A stretch of DNA of 5,770 nucleotides from Pseudaestuariivita sp. (GCA_020629995.1 JAHDCH010000183.1:1-5770); one strand, 5' to 3'. Counted from the stretch's first letter, positions 1 through 5,770 are shown. Numbers and translations are program-made. The notes: generated by a model not told the origin, from the sequence alone.

Positions 1-126
1 GCGCGCCGCAAGTTTACCTCGTCTTCGAACGCCACCCCGTCGACCAGCCTTGGCCTGACGGTCGCGCTGAAAGGGTTCAGCACTGGTGGCAACGCGACAG
101 ACGTCCGCAGGAGTTGCCGGAAATGA
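1..126 (+). CDS. lptD: LPS-assembly protein LptD, C-terminal end (partial)
   Basis: Frame 1 is open from the window edge to a TGA at 124-126, giving 41 residues. These include an alternating segment, SLGLTVALKGF (about residues 16-26), that looks like the last strand of an outer-membrane beta-barrel ending in an aromatic residue, followed by a polar tail of about 15 residues. Family knowledge: LptD is the outer-membrane barrel that, with LptE, inserts lipopolysaccharide into the outer leaflet, and its gene commonly precedes surA in proteobacteria. The assignment therefore rests on gene order plus the strand-like sequence; the fragment alone is too short to prove it. The stop overlaps the surA start in an ATGA, so the two are probably cotranscribed and translationally coupled. 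Another outer-membrane barrel protein is the main alternative. Confidence 0.68.
   Translation, partial: ARRKFTSSSNATPSTSLGLTVALKGFSTGGNATDVRRSCRK
109..113 (+). promoter_or_regulatory. Ribosome binding site of surA
   Basis: AGGAG lies 9 bases before the ATG at 123. It decides the start: an in-frame TTG at 114 directly abuts this motif and so has no usable spacing, which makes the ATG at 123 the better choice. The site sits inside the last codons of the upstream lptD frame. Confidence 0.75.
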
Positions 127-1409
127 TCTCACTTCGTCCCCTGTTCGCCCGCCTGGTGCTGTGCCTTGCGCTGACCGGTCTGGTGCCGGCGCTGGCGGCC
201 GCGCAAAATGCCTTTTCGACAGCGATCAAGGTCAACGACAGCGCGATCACCTTCTACGAACTGGAACAGCGTGCAAGGATGCTTTCGCTTTTGCGTGCGC
301 CGGGAGACCCGCAAGAGCTGGCACGCGAACAGCTGATCGACGACCGCCTGCGCCTGCAGGCGGCACGCGCCAATGGCGTGCGCCCGTCGAACAGCGAAAT
401 CCTGGACGGGATGACCGAATTTGCCGGGCGCGCGAATCTGACCCGCGAAGAATTTGTGCAGGCGCTCGAGGCCAATGGCGTGGCCGAGGACACGTTCCGC
501 GATTTCGTGACGGCGGGCCTGGCCTGGCGGCTGCTGGTGCAGCAGCGCTTTGCCGGGCGGTCGCTGCCGTCCGATGCCGAGATTGACCGCGCACTGAACA
601 GCCAGGGCAGCGGGTCAACCAACCTGCGCGTCCTGATTTCCGAACTGATCATGCCGGCGCCGCCCCGTCAGGCGCAGGCGGTGCTGCAACGCGCCCAGCG
701 CATTGCGCAATCGGGGTCCGAGGCTGAATTCAGCCGCGCAGCCCGCCGGTTTTCGGCCACCGCGTCGCGCCGCAACGGCGGGCGCCTGCCTTGGCAGAAC
801 CTGAGCGAGCTGCCCCCGGCGCTGCAACCGATCATCCTGGGTCTTGCTCCGGGTGAGATCACCGCCCCCCTGCAGATCCCCAACGCGGTGGCCCTGTTCC
901 AGCTGCGCGCCATCGAGGAAGGGCGGTTCAACGCGCCAACCTATTCGGCGATCGAATATGCCTCGTACTACATCCCCGGAGGGCGCAGCGATGCCGCCGT
1001 GGCCGAGGCGCGCAAGATCAGCCGCCGGGTGGACAATTGCGATGACCTTTACGGCGTGGCCAAAGGCCAGCCGGCCGAAAGGCTGGAGCGTGACAGCCTG
1101 CCGCCGTCACGCATCCCCACAGACGTCGCCTTCGAACTGAGCAAGCTCGATCCGGGCGAGACGTCTTATGCGCTGACGCGCGCGGATGGCCAGACGCTCG
1201 TCCTGCTGATGCTGTGCGGGCGCAGCGCGACCATTGCCGAGGACGAAGCGCCTGCCCAAGCGGCAGGTGGAGACGCGCCCGAGGAAGGCAGCACGCTGGA
1301 ACGTTCGCGCCGCGAGGAAATCTCGCTGGGTCTGCGCAACCGCCGTTTGGGCACCTTTGCCGACAGCTATCTTGCACAATTGCGGTCCGAGGCGCGCATC
1401 CGCGAATGA
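123..1409 (+). CDS. surA: Periplasmic chaperone SurA (parvulin-type peptidyl-prolyl isomerase family)
   Basis: This 428-residue protein is close to the usual SurA length. Residues 1-27 form a type I signal peptide (basic start, hydrophobic core, cleavage probably after ALAAA), so it acts in the periplasm. Residues about 28-160 are the helical SurA N-terminal domain. Residues about 168-263 are a first parvulin-like domain with a GGRLPW motif (219-224). Residues about 276-370 are a second, more divergent one. A C-terminal helix (about 395-426) matches the last segment that packs with the N domain in SurA. Family role: it escorts unfolded outer-membrane proteins, notably LptD, to the BAM complex. 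The position right after lptD fits this. Oddly, the whole protein contains no histidine, so the His residues typical of active parvulins are absent. The mature part has two cysteines, C306 and C365. Its stop overlaps the pdxA start (ATGA). Confidence 0.9.
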   Translation: MISLRPLFARLVLCLALTGLVPALAAAQNAFSTAIKVNDSAITFYELEQRARMLSLLRAPGDPQELAREQLIDDRLRLQAARANGVRPSNSEILDGMTEFAGRANLTREEFVQALEANGVAEDTFRDFVTAGLAWRLLVQQRFAGRSLPSDAEIDRALNSQGSGSTNLRVLISELIMPAPPRQAQAVLQRAQRIAQSGSEAEFSRAARRFSATASRRNGGRLPWQNLSELPPALQPIILGLAPGEITAPLQIPNAVALFQLRAIEEGRFNAPTYSAIEYASYYIPGGRSDAAVAEARKISRRVDNCDDLYGVAKGQPAERLERDSLPPSRIPTDVAFELSKLDPGETSYALTRADGQTLVLLMLCGRSATIAEDEAPAQAAGGDAPEEGSTLERSRREEISLGLRNRRLGTFADSYLAQLRSEARIRE

Positions 1410-2389
1410 GCGCGGCCTGTCCCGTCGCGCTTTTGACATGCGGCGATCCGTCGGGCATCGGGCCTGAACTGGCCGTCAAGGCGCGCGCGGTTCTGGGGGC
1501 AGAGGTGTGCTTTGCCTGGATCGGCGACCCGCGGCATTTGCCGCCGGGCGCCGAGTGGCAGCAGATCGATACCCCCCGCGAAGCGCCGGATGTTGCGCCG
1601 GGCACCCTGCCCGTTCTGCCTCACAGCTTTACCGCCAAGGCCGCGCCGGGCCTGCCCGATCCGGCCAATGCGCAAGGGGTGATCGATGTGATCGCCCGTG
1701 CCGTGGCGCTGGTGCAGGAGGGCGCGGCCGAGGCGCTGTGCACTGCGCCAATCAACAAAAAGGTGCTGCAGGATGGCGCCGGTTTTGCCTACCCCGGCCA
1801 CACCGAATACCTTGCTGCGCTGGCGGGGGAAGGCGCGCGCAGCGTGATGATGCTGGCATCCGATCAGCTGCGCGTGGTGCCCGTGACAATCCACATCCCG
1901 TTGGCCGATGTCCCTGCGGCGCTGAGCGCAGAGCTTCTGGAAGAGACGATCCGCATCACCTCATCGGACCTTTCGGCCCGCCTCGGCATCGCCACACCGC
2001 GCATCGCCGTGGCCGGGCTGAACCCGCACGCGGGCGAAGGCGGCAAGATGGGCCGCGAAGAGATCGAGCTGATCACCCCGGTGCTGGACCGGCTGCGCGC
2101 CGAAGGGATGCGGATCAATGGCCCTCTGTCCGCCGACACCATGTTCCACGCGGCGGCCCGCGCGCGATATGATGTGGCCGTGTGCATGTACCACGACCAG
2201 GCCCTGATCCCCATCAAGACGCTGGACTTCGACCGCGGTGTAAACGTGACGCTGGGCCTGCCGTTTGTGCGCACCTCGCCCGATCACGGAACCGCCTACG
2301 ATATCGCCGGCCAAGGTATCGCAAACCCGTCATCGACCGTTGAGGCGCTGAGGCTGGCGGTGCGGATGGCGCAGGCGGGTGCGGAATGA
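1406..2389 (+). CDS. pdxA: 4-hydroxythreonine-4-phosphate dehydrogenase PdxA
   Basis: This 327-residue enzyme nearly matches the length of E. coli PdxA. It oxidises 4-phosphohydroxy-L-threonine with NAD(P)+ in the DXP-dependent pathway to pyridoxal 5'-phosphate, in the cytoplasm. Visible motifs are GDPSGIGPE near the N-terminus and PGHTEYLA with H132-T133 for substrate phosphate binding. Three divalent-metal histidines are also present: H163 (TIHIPL), H208 (NPHAGEGG) and H263 (YHDQALIPIK). A C-terminal stretch, TSPDHGTAYDIAG, follows. The three metal histidines sit at a constant offset of three from those I recall for E. coli (166, 211, 266), which supports the chosen start. The ATG at 1406 overlaps the surA stop. 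A longer frame reaches back to 1214 but would run through surA and is not credible. The ribosome site is weak (GAGG, about 13 bases upstream), so coupling to surA translation is likely. The last codons lie in a decayed tandem repeat. Confidence 0.96.
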   Translation: MSAACPVALLTCGDPSGIGPELAVKARAVLGAEVCFAWIGDPRHLPPGAEWQQIDTPREAPDVAPGTLPVLPHSFTAKAAPGLPDPANAQGVIDVIARAVALVQEGAAEALCTAPINKKVLQDGAGFAYPGHTEYLAALAGEGARSVMMLASDQLRVVPVTIHIPLADVPAALSAELLEETIRITSSDLSARLGIATPRIAVAGLNPHAGEGGKMGREEIELITPVLDRLRAEGMRINGPLSADTMFHAAARARYDVAVCMYHDQALIPIKTLDFDRGVNVTLGLPFVRTSPDHGTAYDIAGQGIANPSSTVEALRLAVRMAQAGAE

Positions 2390-2405
2390 CACAAGCGGGC
2401 GCGGA
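2366..2405 (+). repeat. Imperfect 20-base tandem duplication at the 3' end of pdxA
   Basis: The 20-mer at 2366-2385 is followed directly by a copy at 2386-2405 that matches at 16 of 20 positions. Both begin with ATG and end in GCGGA. Because the unit is not a multiple of three, the second copy lies in a different frame from pdxA, yet that frame again reads M-x-QAGAE, like the pdxA C-terminus. The GCGGA block also occurs just before (2362-2366), and a related CACGGA ends at 2420, suggesting older, more decayed units. Confidence 0.55.
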
Positions 2406-2493
2406 ACGCAGAGGCACGGATCTGGATATTTTTGGCCAGAAGAAGTGGACGCGGATCGCGCGGGATCAAAGGATGGTGCGGGATGGCGATTGA
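2386..2493 (+). CDS. Possible 35-residue small ORF bridging pdxA and rsmA
   Basis: An ATG at 2386 overlaps the pdxA stop (ATGA) and opens a 35-codon frame that ends in TGA at 2491-2493, 11 bases inside rsmA. The product would be basic and hydrophilic with a central [10 protein letters not shown] segment; I recognise no family. For it: the same ATGA junction is seen at every other tight same-strand boundary in this window, and the frame spans the whole pdxA-rsmA gap, so ribosomes could be carried through to the rsmA start. Against it: third-position G+C looks lower than in the neighbouring genes by eye, there is no good ribosome site, and its first codons arise from the tandem duplication. It may be a coupling leader or a chance frame. 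Confidence 0.25.
   Translation: MTQAGAERRGTDLDIFGQKKWTRIARDQRMVRDGD
2469..2473 (+). promoter_or_regulatory. Ribosome binding site of rsmA
   Basis: AAGGA stands 9 bases before the ATG at 2483, supporting that start. The alternative, an in-frame TTG at 2432, would add 17 residues unlike the family and has no such site. Confidence 0.6.
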
Positions 2494-3322
2494 TGCCTTG
2501 CCCCCGTTGCGCGAGGTGATCGCCACGCACGGGCTGAGCGCGCGAAAGGCGCTGGGGCAGAACTTTTTGCTGGATCTGAACCTGACGGCCAAGATCGCAC
2601 GCGCCGCGGGCGATCTGGAAGGCGCACAGGTGCTGGAGGTGGGACCCGGCCCCGGGGGCCTGACACGGGGGCTGTTGGCGTCGGGCGCGGGCAAGGTACT
2701 GGCCGTCGAGAAAGACGCCCGCTGCCTGCCCGCATTGTCAGAGATTGGAGATGCCTACCCCGGCCAGCTGGAGGTGGTGGAAGGCGACGCCCTGGAGATC
2801 GATCCGCTGGATCATCTGACCGCGCCCTACAAGGTGGTGGCCAACCTGCCCTACAACGTGGGCACAGAGCTGCTGATCCGCTGGCTGACCCCGCCCGCCT
2901 GGCCACCGAAATGGGACAGTCTGACATTGATGTTCCAGCGCGAAGTTGCGGACAGGATCGTCGCGCAGCCTGGGTCCAAGACCTATGGCCGGCTTGCGGT
3001 GCTGGCCCAGTGGCGGGCCGAGGCACGGATCGCGCTGACACTGCCGCCCGAAGCCTTCACGCCGCCGCCAAAAGTGTCGAGCGCGGTGGTGCACCTGACC
3101 GCCCTGCCGGCCCCGAGGTTCGAGGCCGAGGCCGATGTGCTGGAGCGGGTGGTGGCCCGAGCCTTTGGTCAGCGGCGCAAGATGCTGCGCGCGGCGCTCA
3201 AGGGCCTGACGCCGGACATCGAGGATCGGCTGGTGGCAGCCGGGATCAAGCCCACTGACCGAGCCGAACAGGTCCCGCTCGAGGCGTTCTGCGCGCTGGC
3301 CCGTCAGGTGGCCGCCAAATAG
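2483..3322 (+). CDS. rsmA: 16S rRNA (adenine1518-N6/adenine1519-N6)-dimethyltransferase RsmA (KsgA)
   Basis: This 279-residue enzyme has the usual length for the family. Using S-adenosylmethionine, it dimethylates two adjacent adenines in the loop of helix 45 near the 3' end of 16S rRNA, late in small-subunit assembly. Motifs in order are LGQNFL (24-29), the SAM-binding [10 protein letters not shown] (52-61), the acidic VEKD (75-78) at the end of strand 2, the catalytic NLPYN (121-125) typical of adenine-N6 methylases, FQREVA (151-156), [10 protein letters not shown] (193-202) and QRRKMLR (230-236). A C-terminal helical domain follows. The start is set by an AAGGA site and by the family-like N-terminus. 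It is separated from pdxA by 93 bases that may be read as a small ORF. Its 3' end overlaps the convergent NUDIX gene by 19 bases. The order surA-pdxA-rsmA is also found in E. coli. Confidence 0.97.
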   Translation: MAIDALPPLREVIATHGLSARKALGQNFLLDLNLTAKIARAAGDLEGAQVLEVGPGPGGLTRGLLASGAGKVLAVEKDARCLPALSEIGDAYPGQLEVVEGDALEIDPLDHLTAPYKVVANLPYNVGTELLIRWLTPPAWPPKWDSLTLMFQREVADRIVAQPGSKTYGRLAVLAQWRAEARIALTLPPEAFTPPPKVSSAVVHLTALPAPRFEAEADVLERVVARAFGQRRKMLRAALKGLTPDIEDRLVAAGIKPTDRAEQVPLEAFCALARQVAAK

Positions 3323-3855
3323 GTCAGAGCCCGGTCACGCAGGCGCAACATTGTGGGTTCGGTCGTGACGTCTTCGAACGATGCCAGTGGCACCCAGGCC
3401 AGAGCGTGGCTTTCTTCGGACACGGCAAAGTCGAGGCTGTGGGCCTGCATCAGATAGCGCACGTCGTGATGCCAGTGGAACGGATCTTCCCCAAAGGCCG
3501 GAACGGGCAGCGTGTCGACATCCAGCACCGCCGCCCCCAGCGGCGTTATGCGTGGCAGGCCGCTTTCCTCGTAGGCTTCCTTGAGCGCGACAAAGGGCGC
3601 ATCGGCAATCCCGTCGCAATGGCCGCCCAATTGCAGCCAAAGGCCCAGTTTGCGGTGGTGGGTCAAAAGCGCGGCGCTGCGATCAGGGGACAACAGCAGA
3701 GCCGAGGCGGTGACATGCGCGCCCAGATGCGCATCGCGCGAAAAGGCCCCCGGCTCGGCGCGGACAAATGCGCTGAGAGCATCCCAGCGGGCACGGTCAT
3801 CGGCGGTCAGAGGAGTAAAGCTGCCAACGCCATCCAGCGTCAGTGCTGTGGTCAT
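3304..3855 (-). CDS. NUDIX hydrolase of unknown substrate
   Basis: This 183-residue cytoplasmic protein has one Nudix domain, roughly residues 45-165. Members of this superfamily hydrolyse nucleoside diphosphates linked to another group, using a magnesium-binding Nudix box. Here the 23-residue box spans 78-100. Its core E93 and E96-E97-x-G99-L100 are present. However, the usual first glutamate (position 7 of the box) is A84, and the usual arginine before the first core glutamate is K92. Ahead of the box is [14 protein letters not shown] (66-79), a lead-in I associate with a family of uncharacterised NUDIX proteins. Downstream lies a histidine cluster, HWHHD (127-131). The ATG overlaps the stop of the DUF4167 gene (ATGA), and no good ribosome site is visible, so translation is probably coupled. 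The 3' end overlaps rsmA on the other strand. The substrate cannot be told from sequence. Confidence 0.88.
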   Translation of the reverse strand: MTTALTLDGVGSFTPLTADDRARWDALSAFVRAEPGAFSRDAHLGAHVTASALLLSPDRSAALLTHHRKLGLWLQLGGHCDGIADAPFVALKEAYEESGLPRITPLGAAVLDVDTLPVPAFGEDPFHWHHDVRYLMQAHSLDFAVSEESHALAWVPLASFEDVTTEPTMLRLRDRALTYLAAT

Positions 3856-4436
3856 TCAGCGGCTTCGGGCGCGCCGCCGTCTCCGGCATCGGCCGGGGCG
3901 TCATCGGCCTTGGGGGCCGATTTGCGCGACGCGCGGCTGCGCGTGCGTTTCGGCTTGGCGTCAGAGTTTTCAGGCGTTTCCACCAGGCCGGCATCTGCAT
4001 CGCCATCGTCCGAGGTGAATTCCAGCACATCGGGCTGAGGTGCCTCGGCCGGGTCCGGCTGGCCGTCGGGCTGGGTGTGATCCCCGCCGCCGCCGTTGGA
4101 CTCGCGCTCTTGCCGCTCGGCGCGTTCGCGGTCGCGCTGGGCCTGACGTTCGCGGTTCTGCCGCTCCTGCTCTTCGCGCTTGGCGTCCTGTTCTTTCTGG
4201 GCTTCACCCAGAAGGCGCAGGTAATGTTCGGCGTGCTGCTGAAAGTTTTCGGTCGCGACACGGTCGCCGGCCAGCTGGGCATCACGCGCCAGCTGGTTGT
4301 ATTTGTCGATGATCTGCTGCGGCGTGCCCCGCACCTTGCCTTCGGGGCCGGAACTGTCGAACACGCGGTTGACGACGTTGCCAACCGAACGGTTGCGGTT
4401 GTTCTTGTTCCGCGAACGTGACTTCGATGATCTCAT
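3852..4436 (-). CDS. DUF4167 domain-containing protein
   Basis: This is a 194-residue cytoplasmic protein with no signal peptide or membrane segment. Residues 1-80 match the DUF4167 family, common in alphaproteobacteria: a very basic, Asn-rich start (SKSRSRNKNNRNRS), then VVNRVFDSSGPEGKVRGTP, then a helical part with QQIIDKYNQLARDAQLAGD. Residues about 78-112 are almost all Glu, Arg and Gln and should form a charged helix. Residues 113-160 are Gly/Pro/Asp-rich and probably disordered. Residues 161-176 are a second basic patch (KPKRTRSRASRKSAPK), ending in an acidic tail. The basic termini suggest nucleic-acid binding, but that is my inference and I know of no established function to assign. 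It lies between prmC and a NUDIX gene and may be read with prfA-prmC. No Shine-Dalgarno motif is evident before the ATG at 4436; the family-like N-terminus supports that start. Confidence 0.85.
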   Translation of the reverse strand: MRSSKSRSRNKNNRNRSVGNVVNRVFDSSGPEGKVRGTPQQIIDKYNQLARDAQLAGDRVATENFQQHAEHYLRLLGEAQKEQDAKREEQERQNRERQAQRDRERAERQERESNGGGGDHTQPDGQPDPAEAPQPDVLEFTSDDGDADAGLVETPENSDAKPKRTRSRASRKSAPKADDAPADAGDGGAPEAAE

Positions 4437-4563
4437 GGTGTCTTGGCAGCCTTGTTGTTGTCCTTGACCCGCGCGCCCGCGAAAGCAGCCTGATGAGCGT
4501 CGGGAAGTTGCAGGCCCGTCCGGGCGCCCAAGGCGCCAACGCTGACGCGCGGCCTGATGCAGG

Positions 4564-4581
4564 TGTCAAAGCATTTGTGAC
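4564..4581 (-). promoter_or_regulatory. Candidate -35 element with overlapping near-palindrome, upstream of the DUF4167 gene
   Basis: On the minus strand 4569-4564 reads TTGACA, a perfect -35 hexamer, 127 bases before the DUF4167 start. The matching -10 position 17 bases on (4546-4541) reads GTCAGC, which is poor, so promoter activity is uncertain. Overlapping it, 4565-4581 is a near-palindrome with GTCA/TGAC arms, the sort of site a dimeric regulator could bind. No regulator can be named. Confidence 0.25.
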
Positions 4582-4604
4582 GCAGTGATACAAGGCCAAA
4601 CTGT

Positions 4605-4634
4605 CGCAAATCTGCAAGAGCCGTTGCATTTGCG
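4605..4634 (-). terminator. Imperfect hairpin just downstream of prmC
   Basis: The arms 4605-4617 and 4624-4634 pair over 11 bases with a two-base bulge (4612-4613) and a six-base loop (4618-4623). It begins 12 bases after the prmC stop. No run of U follows in the prmC direction, so it is not a classical strong terminator. It could be a weak terminator, a 3'-end protecting stem or an RNA processing site between prmC and the DUF4167 gene. A 10-base perfect palindrome (4629-4638) overlaps its right arm. Confidence 0.3.
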
Positions 4635-4646
4635 CAAAAACGGGAC

Positions 4647-5477
4647 CTATTTCACGCGCAATTCCGCTCGGACGACGCGGTCACGCCCGTCAAGGTCGGG
4701 CAGAACCTGCGCGGCGAATCCCGCGTCTTCGAATATTGATCGGACGGCGCTGCCCTGGGTCGCGCCGATTTCCACCAGCACCGTACCACCCGGTTCAAGA
4801 TGGCGTGCCGCTCCGCGGGCTATGGCATGATAGGCGCTCAGGCCATCTGCACCATCTGTCAGGGCCATGGCGGGCTCGAACGCCAGTTCGGGCGCGAGGC
4901 TGGCGACCTCTTCGGCGGCGATATAAGGCGGGTTCGACGCGATCAGGTCATAGCGTCCGGTCACGCCGTTCAGCCAGTGGGCCGTGCGGATGTCCGCCCT
5001 GTCAGCGACCCCGTGCGCAACCGCGTTTGCGCTGGCCACAAGGCAAGCCGCCTCGCTCAGATCGGTGCCCATGCCCACCGCGCCCGGGCGTTCGGCCAGC
5101 AACGTAACCAGGATTGCGCCTGACCCGGTGCCCAGATCCAGCACGCTGGCAAAGGGGATCGCCAGGGCCGCTTCGATCAGGGTTTCGGTTTCCGGCCGCG
5201 GGTCCAGAACATCCGGCGTCACCTGAAAAGGTCGTCCGTAAAAGTCGCGCTGTCCGGTCAGGTGGCTGACGGGACGGCGGGCCGCGCGATCCGAGATCAG
5301 CCCTGCATACCGTTCGGCCACCGCCGCGGGCAGCGCATCAGGGGCCATCAGGGTGATCCGGCTTGCGTCCACGCCAGCGGCATGGGCCAGAAGGCGGCGC
5401 GCGTCGCGGGCCGCATCCGGTACGCCCGCCTCGGCAAGCCGCGCCGCTGCCTGCGCAAGGGCCTGCCCCGCCGTCAT
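4647..5477 (-). CDS. prmC: Peptide chain release factor N5-glutamine methyltransferase PrmC (HemK)
   Basis: This 276-residue cytoplasmic enzyme has the normal length for the family. It uses S-adenosylmethionine to methylate the glutamine of the GGQ motif in release factors 1 and 2, which speeds peptide release at stop codons. Residues about 1-85 form the helical N-terminal domain that recognises the release factor. The linker carries PRPETE (93-98). The Rossmann-type methyltransferase domain has the SAM loop DLGTGSG (114-120), an acidic TDLS (138-141) and the catalytic NPPY (182-185), which binds the substrate glutamine. The family feature [14 protein letters not shown] (200-213) follows. The ATG at 5477 overlaps the stop of prfA (ATGA), so enzyme and substrate are made from one message. 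A GGAG motif is present but only two bases from the ATG, so initiation probably depends on coupling to prfA. Confidence 0.96.
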   Translation of the reverse strand: MTAGQALAQAAARLAEAGVPDAARDARRLLAHAAGVDASRITLMAPDALPAAVAERYAGLISDRAARRPVSHLTGQRDFYGRPFQVTPDVLDPRPETETLIEAALAIPFASVLDLGTGSGAILVTLLAERPGAVGMGTDLSEAACLVASANAVAHGVADRADIRTAHWLNGVTGRYDLIASNPPYIAAEEVASLAPELAFEPAMALTDGADGLSAYHAIARGAARHLEPGGTVLVEIGATQGSAVRSIFEDAGFAAQVLPDLDGRDRVVRAELRVK

Positions 5478-5770
5478 GTCTCCATCGCCGCGAGCAGGCG
5501 CGCCTGCGCATCGGCGGTCAGCGCATCGATCACCTCATCAAGATCGCCCTGCATCACCTGATCGAGCTTGTAGAGCGTCAGGTTGATGCGGTGGTCGGTC
5601 ATGCGCCCCTGCGGAAAGTTGTAGGTGCGGATCCGCTCGGAGCGGTCACCGCTGCCCACCTGCGCCGCACGATCCTCGGAGCGTTCGCTGTCGATCCGCT
5701 GGCGTTCGGCATCATAGAGCCGTGTGCGCAGGACCTGCATCGCAATCTCGCGGTTGCGGTGCTGGGATTT
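5474..5770 (-). CDS. prfA: Peptide chain release factor 1, C-terminal part (partial)
   Basis: The frame is open from the window edge at 5770 to a TGA at 5476-5474, giving the last 98 residues. It begins [10 protein letters not shown], which follows shortly after the GGQ region in release factors; the GGQ and stop-codon recognition motifs themselves lie outside the window. The stretch [14 protein letters not shown], then [21 protein letters not shown], is characteristic of class I release factors, and the wording fits RF1 (UAA/UAG) rather than RF2. Role: it enters the ribosomal A site at a stop codon and triggers peptide hydrolysis. It overlaps prmC, whose product methylates it. An internal ATG at 5740 is not the start. 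Confidence 0.95.
   Translation of the reverse strand, partial: KSQHRNREIAMQVLRTRLYDAERQRIDSERSEDRAAQVGSGDRSERIRTYNFPQGRMTDHRINLTLYKLDQVMQGDLDEVIDALTADAQARLLAAMET

Larger units (their letters stand above)
4437..4646 (-). other. 210-base gap between prmC and the DUF4167 gene
   Basis: I find no supported gene here. A frame beginning at 4629 on the minus strand runs on through the DUF4167 gene out of frame and looks like a shadow. The gap does hold a hairpin near prmC (4605-4634), a promoter-like TTGACA with an overlapping near-palindrome (4564-4581), and two GGCGCC blocks (4523-4528 and 4532-4537) that could pair around a 3-base loop. It is probably the 5' untranslated and control region of the DUF4167-NUDIX pair. 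Confidence 0.5.

Noticed and set aside
1214..1405. An N-terminal extension of pdxA of 64 residues
   Set aside because: It would run through the 3' end of surA in another frame. The ATG at 1406 gives the normal PdxA length and puts the metal histidines at the expected places.
1507..2172. A 221-codon plus-strand frame inside pdxA
   Set aside because: Arg/Ala/Gly-rich translation typical of an off-frame shadow in high-GC DNA; pdxA in the other frame is clearly the real gene.
2432..2482. A TTG start for rsmA, 17 codons upstream
   Set aside because: The added residues (Arg/Gly-rich) do not resemble the family, while the ATG at 2483 has an AAGGA site at good spacing and a family-like N-terminus.
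3335..3640. A second-frame reading within the NUDIX gene, considered as evidence of a frameshift
   Set aside because: The main 183-residue frame is intact, with the box and downstream motifs in one frame, so no frameshift is needed.
3797..4384. A 195-codon minus-strand frame across the DUF4167/NUDIX boundary
   Set aside because: Low-complexity Arg/Ser/Thr/Pro translation in another frame of the recognised DUF4167 gene.
3843..4421. A 192-codon plus-strand frame whose product looks like a hydrophobic membrane protein
   Set aside because: It is the antisense of the DUF4167 gene. Charged Glu/Arg/Lys codons read backwards give Leu, Ala, Phe and Val, which explains the apparent hydrophobicity. 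No ribosome site or family likeness is seen.
4282..4629. A 115-codon minus-strand frame starting in the gap after prmC
   Set aside because: Most of it overlaps the DUF4167 gene out of frame, the composition is shadow-like, and no family is recognisable.

Overview
This is an ordinary, gene-dense stretch of housekeeping chromosome, very probably from an alphaproteobacterium of the order Rhodobacterales (Roseobacter-like). The base composition is high in G+C. The left half has the order LptD end - SurA - PdxA - RsmA, an arrangement shared by many proteobacteria. The right half pairs release factor 1 and PrmC with a DUF4167 protein, a family typical of alphaproteobacteria. The order-level assignment is by recognition of protein families and gene order, not by a database search. 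I see no mobile element, CRISPR array, tRNA, rRNA or clear foreign gene.

Plus-strand half (1-3322): the last 41 codons of a probable lptD, then surA, pdxA and rsmA. lptD/surA and surA/pdxA are joined by ATGA stop-start overlaps. Between pdxA and rsmA lie 93 bases. They hold a possible 35-codon ORF that starts on another ATGA overlap with the pdxA stop and runs 11 nt into rsmA. The products are an outer-membrane LPS translocon, a periplasmic chaperone that in other bacteria helps fold that translocon, a vitamin B6 enzyme and an rRNA dimethylase.

Minus-strand half (5770-3304, read right to left): the 3' end of prfA (release factor 1), prmC (the methyltransferase that modifies the release-factor GGQ motif), a 210-base gap, a DUF4167 protein and a NUDIX hydrolase. 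prfA/prmC and DUF4167/NUDIX are again joined by ATGA overlaps. The gap contains an imperfect hairpin just after prmC and a weak promoter-like site with a near-palindrome ahead of the DUF4167 gene.

The two operons converge, and rsmA and the NUDIX gene overlap tail to tail by 19 bases, leaving no room for a terminator between them. There is no gene-free stretch over 300 bases. I found no convincing novel system. The points most worth a second look are a SurA with no histidine at all but two lone cysteines in its mature part, the tiny ORF and decayed tandem repeat between pdxA and rsmA, the overlapping convergent ends, and the non-canonical Nudix box.
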